Shown here piece by piece: positions 5,828 to 8,260 of a stretch of DNA of 8,260 nucleotides. The stretch is from Bacteroidota bacterium. Its GTDB lineage: Bacteria > Bacteroidota > Bacteroidia > Chitinophagales > Chitinophagaceae. The stretch is from the NCBI GenBank assembly GCA_947447835.1, contig CANFLP010000081.1:1-8260 (forward strand), read 5' to 3'. Under the pieces are notes generated by a model. It was given only the letters and a program-made list of their open reading frames with translations. It was not told where the DNA came from and searched no databases. The position numbers and the translations under genes are program-made. Every line of letters begins with the position of its first letter. The stretch's first letter is position 1.

Positions 5828-6562
5828 ATGCTACACAATACCAAGGGCATTGTACTACGCGTAACTAAGTATGGAGATACTAGTTTAATAATGACGGCGT
5901 ACACCGAGCTTTTTGGTTTGCAACAATACATTATAAAAGGAGTAAGAACCACTAGTAAAAAAGGTGCTAATAAAGCAGTGTATTATCAGCCTGCTGCCAT
6001 TTTACAAATGGAAGTATACCACAGTCCTATGAAAGGGTTACAAATGGTAAAGGATGTAAACTGGGATTATATTTATCAAAATGTATATTCCGATGTAGTC
6101 CGAAACGCAGTGGCTACCTATATTGTAGAGGTTTTACAACAAACATTACAACCTGAACCCCACCCTGAATTATTTTATTTAATTGAGGATACATTTAAGC
6201 AATTAGATAAAGGAGGTGCCTCTTTAGCAAGCAATTTGTCTATTTATTTTTTAATTCACTTGAGTGAAAATTTGGGATTTGGCTTGCAAGGAAATTACTC
6301 CAATGAAACAGCTTACTTAGATGTGAAGGAAGGACAGTTTGTAAAAGAAAAACCATTACATCCATATTTTTTAGAAGGACAAGAAGCACAAACTGCGTCT
6401 ACATTTTTACAAGTACAATTTTATAATGATTTGGAAAGTATTGTACTAAGTGGAAATCAAAGAAAAAAAATTCTTGAATTATTTCAGCTGTCGCTAAGCT
6501 GGCATTACAAAGGGTTTAAAGAGATAAAATCACTAGCAATCTTACAATCTATTTTGCACTAA
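5828..6562 (+). CDS. recO: DNA repair protein RecO
   Basis: Recombination mediator of the RecFOR pathway, which helps load RecA on SSB-coated single-stranded gaps and anneals complementary strands. The protein is 244 residues, normal for the family. The N-terminal OB-fold region (about 1-80) carries the typical opening, TKGIVLRVTKYGDTSLIMTA (5-24), then a basic segment (KGVRTTSKKGANK, 37-49) in the position of the OB-fold loop. The rest is the helical C-terminal domain. There are no cysteines at all, so the four-Cys zinc site of Deinococcus-type RecO is absent, as in E. coli RecO. The ATG is preceded by A-rich sequence (aaaataat) and lies 9 bp after pheS, so expression is probably coupled. 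Its 3' end overlaps by 4 bp a possible small ORF on the other strand, and no clear terminator follows. Confidence 0.93.
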   Translation: MLHNTKGIVLRVTKYGDTSLIMTAYTELFGLQQYIIKGVRTTSKKGANKAVYYQPAAILQMEVYHSPMKGLQMVKDVNWDYIYQNVYSDVVRNAVATYIVEVLQQTLQPEPHPELFYLIEDTFKQLDKGGASLASNLSIYFLIHLSENLGFGLQGNYSNETAYLDVKEGQFVKEKPLHPYFLEGQEAQTASTFLQVQFYNDLESIVLSGNQRKKILELFQLSLSWHYKGFKEIKSLAILQSILH

Positions 6563-6642
6563 TCGTTATTCTTGCTTTTGCGATGTCTTCTCCACATAAT
6601 GATGATAATTGCGAAAATGCCGAATAAAATAGGGAATGTCAT
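6559..6642 (-). CDS. Possible 27-residue single-span membrane microprotein
   Basis: A short open frame begins at ATG 6642, 22 bp after the amidohydrolase stop on the same strand, and ends with TAG at 6561-6559, overlapping the last 4 bp of recO. The predicted peptide starts MTFPILFGIFAIIIIMW (residues 1-17), continues RRHRKSK (18-24) and ends NND. That is one hydrophobic segment followed by a basic tail, the layout of small inner-membrane proteins with the C-terminus in the cytosol. The frame stays open upstream into the 3' end of the amidohydrolase gene, but no other ATG, GTG or TTG start is present there. The frame fills nearly the whole gap between the convergent genes. I do not recognise a family, and so short an ORF could occur by chance. 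Confidence 0.38.
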   Translation of the reverse strand: MTFPILFGIFAIIIIMWRRHRKSKNND

Positions 6643-6664
6643 GGCGTTAAATTGTAGTACTAAA

Positions 6665-7831
6665 TTACAGTATTCTTTTTGAAACAGCGTTGGTTATATT
6701 GTTTTCCAATCCGATATGTTCAATTAACACTACACCTGGTTTCTTTCCTTTTTCAAAACTCCCCAAATGCTTATCCATTTGTAAAGCGCTCGCGCCATTG
6801 ATAGTAGCCCAGCCTAACAGTTCATCCAATGGTATAAGTGGATTGTGTTTTTGAATGGTTTTTAGTTCATCCAAAATATTCAAAGTCCAGTTGCTTGCGT
6901 AGCTATCCGTACCCACAATAATATTAGCACCATTAGATCTTAATAATTCAATAGGCGGCATAGTTTGTTCAATGTATTGATTTGCATTAGGACACAAACA
7001 CCAAAACGAATTAGGCATTTGTTTTTTTACGGCAGCAATATCATCTGCATTGGTAAAACTATTGTGCACTAAAATACTTGTAGCAGCATTTTTAAAAATA
7101 GGTAAAACAGATTGTAACGAAGACAAACCAGTGGGTTCAAAAAAATCTAATGATACTTTAGTTCTTTCATACATGCCTAAAAAACTTCCTGTTTTAGTTT
7201 TAAAGAAATCATTTTCGTCAGGCGTTTCCTGATTATGCATGCTAATAGTATGGGATTCAAAATGTGTAGCTAATAACTTCCATAAATTATTGGTAACAGA
7301 ATAAGGCGCGTGTGGTACTAAAGATGCACGTAATTTTTTTCCTTCAAATGCTTTTTGATTTTCTATACCCGCATTTATTTTATCCTGCGCGCGCGTTGGA
7401 TCTAAATCATATAACTCAACAAATGTATAATAGGCTAATCTGTTTTTTTCTTTTTGTGCAAGGGTGCCTAATGTGTTGCTAATATCTCCAACGGCAACAA
7501 TGCCATTAGCCAACATTTCATCTTCTGCTTTTTCAATGGCCTCTTCAATAATATGATCTTCTATTTTTCTTAATGACACAATCTGTTTTACAAATTCTTG
7601 CAAACCGGTATGCGCAGGAATCATGTCTTTCATATGAGACAGTTCCAAATGACAATGTGCATTGATAAATCCTGGACTTAGGATGCCATCAAAACTTTGA
7701 ATATCCTCACCTGCGTCTTCAATGCCTACTATTCCTTCAATGGTTCCGTCTTTTGTGGTAATCAAAACCAATTGATCTTGCAATAGTTCTGTGCCTGTAA
7801 AAAGCTGAGTGGCCTGAAATTTTTGATACAT
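6665..7831 (-). CDS. Metal-dependent amidohydrolase (AtzA/guanine deaminase-like subtype)
   Basis: A 388-residue cytosolic hydrolase of the amidohydrolase superfamily, in the branch that deaminates or dechlorinates purine, pyrimidine or triazine rings. The short N-terminal beta segment (1-50) leads into PGFINAHCHLELSH (53-66), giving metal ligands H59 and H61. Next come VPHAPYS with H174, SMHNQE with third ligand H199 and general-base E202, LVHNSF with H256, CPNANQ (280-285), and GTDSYASN with metal ligand D309. This is the complete residue set of AtzA-type mononuclear enzymes, so activity is expected. Substrate cannot be read from sequence; nucleoside-type deamination, including aminodeoxyfutalosine in menaquinone synthesis, is one possibility, but no mqn gene is nearby. 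The start at ATG 7831 fits the fold. A possible microprotein ORF follows on the same strand. A weak promoter-like pair (TTG at 7870-7868, TAGGTTCA at 7849-7842) precedes it. Confidence 0.9.
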   Translation of the reverse strand: MYQKFQATQLFTGTELLQDQLVLITTKDGTIEGIVGIEDAGEDIQSFDGILSPGFINAHCHLELSHMKDMIPAHTGLQEFVKQIVSLRKIEDHIIEEAIEKAEDEMLANGIVAVGDISNTLGTLAQKEKNRLAYYTFVELYDLDPTRAQDKINAGIENQKAFEGKKLRASLVPHAPYSVTNNLWKLLATHFESHTISMHNQETPDENDFFKTKTGSFLGMYERTKVSLDFFEPTGLSSLQSVLPIFKNAATSILVHNSFTNADDIAAVKKQMPNSFWCLCPNANQYIEQTMPPIELLRSNGANIIVGTDSYASNWTLNILDELKTIQKHNPLIPLDELLGWATINGASALQMDKHLGSFEKGKKPGVVLIEHIGLENNITNAVSKRIL

Positions 7832-8047
7832 ATATAATAAGTGAACCTAAAAATAGGTCAGAAATAGCAATTTCTAGGCTAAAAGACCCCAAATAGCCAA
7901 AACAAGCCAATTCCTAACCCATTGATTTTCAGCACCTTTTTAGTATGATTAATATTATGATACAAAATTATTATTGATAATCAATTAGTTAGAAAGGGAC
8001 GATGTAAAATCACCCCCAAAAAGGCCTAAAAACATAAAATTCAGATG
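7832..8047. other. Intergenic region between the divergent amidohydrolase and rplM genes, with inverted repeats
   Basis: No open frame here looks coding. The part near the amidohydrolase holds two adjacent short inverted repeats: ACCTA-AAAA-TAGGT (7845-7858) and AGAAAT-AGCA-ATTTCT (7860-7875). Further on, ATTGAT-A-ATCAAT (7973-7985) is a 13-bp palindrome that could bind a dimeric regulator. Their role is unknown and AT-rich palindromes of this length can be chance. Confidence 0.45.
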
Positions 8048-8055
8048 TACCTTTG
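8048..8055 (+). promoter_or_regulatory. -7 promoter box for rplM
   Basis: TACCTTTG matches TAnnTTTG at every fixed position and is followed by C, as is common in strong Bacteroidota promoters. It lies 68 bp upstream of the rplM ATG. A clear TTG -33 element is not visible around 8023-8029. A strong promoter is expected for a ribosomal-protein operon. Confidence 0.6.
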
Positions 8056-8123
8056 CCCTCCCTTCAAAACGGGGAATCATTTTTGGCTAGCGGGATAGCG
8101 CAGCCTCATTTAAACAAAGAATT
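8056..8123 (+). promoter_or_regulatory. 5' leader of rplM, possible ribosomal-protein autoregulatory structure
   Basis: About 65 nt separate the -7 box from the rplM start. The leader is much richer in G and C than the DNA upstream. It contains TCCC (8059-8062) able to pair with GGGA (8072-8075), then TTTTT (8080-8084), then GGCT (8085-8088) able to pair with AGCC (8102-8105). L13 leaders are known in other phyla as sites of autoregulation, but I cannot match this one to a known motif. Confidence 0.3.
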
Positions 8124-8260
8124 ATGAGTAAACTACATTTCACCACGAAGCACGCCAACGCGGCTACCGTTAAACATGGCTGGTACATTGTTGATGGTAC
8201 TAATCAAACCGTAGGACGTATTGCTTCAAAAATCGCAGCTGTTCTACGTGGTAAGAACAA
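8124..8260 (+). CDS. rplM: Large-subunit ribosomal protein L13 (uL13), N-terminal part only
   Basis: The first 45 codons of uL13, a core protein of the 50S subunit needed early in its assembly; the gene continues past the right edge. The visible residues include the family block GWYIVDGTNQTVGRIASKIA (19-38) followed by LRGKN (41-45), corresponding to the W-x-x-x-D-x5-GR-x-A-S-x-I-A-x-x-LRGK pattern of L13. The N-terminal extension MSKLHFTTKHANAATVKHG is typical of Bacteroidota L13. The ATG at 8124 follows A-rich sequence (taaacaaagaatt) with no Shine-Dalgarno site, usual for this phylum. In bacteria rplM is normally followed by rpsI, which would lie beyond the window. A strong -7 box and structured leader precede it. 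Confidence 0.96.
   Translation, partial: MSKLHFTTKHANAATVKHGWYIVDGTNQTVGRIASKIAAVLRGKN

Noticed and set aside
5578..5952. Minus-strand open frame of 124 codons across the pheS-recO junction
   Set aside because: It lies antisense to two well-supported genes, is Cys-rich in an odd way and has no recognisable domain; a shadow frame is the simplest explanation.
8085..8105. GC-rich segment before rplM considered as part of a tRNA gene
   Set aside because: No acceptor stem, no T-loop GTTCRA and too short before the rplM start.

Overview
The window reads as a core, housekeeping stretch of a Bacteroidota chromosome. The evidence is the set of protein variants (a MurA with Asp in place of the catalytic Cys, a DUF4290 protein beside murA, a PheS with a four-cysteine insert), low-GC DNA, start codons preceded by A-rich sequence rather than Shine-Dalgarno sites, and several matches to the Bacteroidota -7 promoter element TAnnTTTG. 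Protein character suggests the Chitinophagales/Sphingobacteriia side of the phylum, but that placement is an impression and not a test.

Layout: a minus-strand pair sits at the left edge, with guanylate kinase (gmk) leading into a truncated SDR oxidoreductase. Diverging from gmk is a secreted S10 serine-carboxypeptidase-like protein (874-2403). It is followed by an unusual 3' region (2394-2573) in which an 83-bp unit is tandemly duplicated and each copy carries its own terminator hairpin; the second hairpin is probably shared with the convergent murA. murA (2574-3878) and the DUF4290 gene (3981-4682) are both on the minus strand, separated by a terminator-like hairpin. Diverging from DUF4290 are pheS and recO (4778-6562), 9 bp apart and probably co-transcribed. 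recO converges on an amidohydrolase of the AtzA/guanine-deaminase type (6665-7831, minus), which is trailed by a possible 27-residue membrane microprotein. A 292-bp divergent intergenic region then leads to the start of rplM (ribosomal protein L13), which has a full TAnnTTTG match and a leader of about 65 nt.

Functionally the genes cover nucleotide supply (gmk), cell-wall precursor synthesis (murA), translation (pheS, rplM) and recombination repair (recO), with an exported peptidase and an amidohydrolase of unknown substrate. I see no transposase, phage gene, CRISPR array, tRNA, rRNA or defence cassette, and no clear undescribed multi-gene system. The most interesting points are the duplicated terminator module with apparent compensatory change, the DUF4290 protein with its Gly/Arg/Asn-rich tail beside murA, the MurA Cys-to-Asp variant, the candidate microprotein, and -7 boxes placed so that gmk and pheS could be transcribed with almost no leader.
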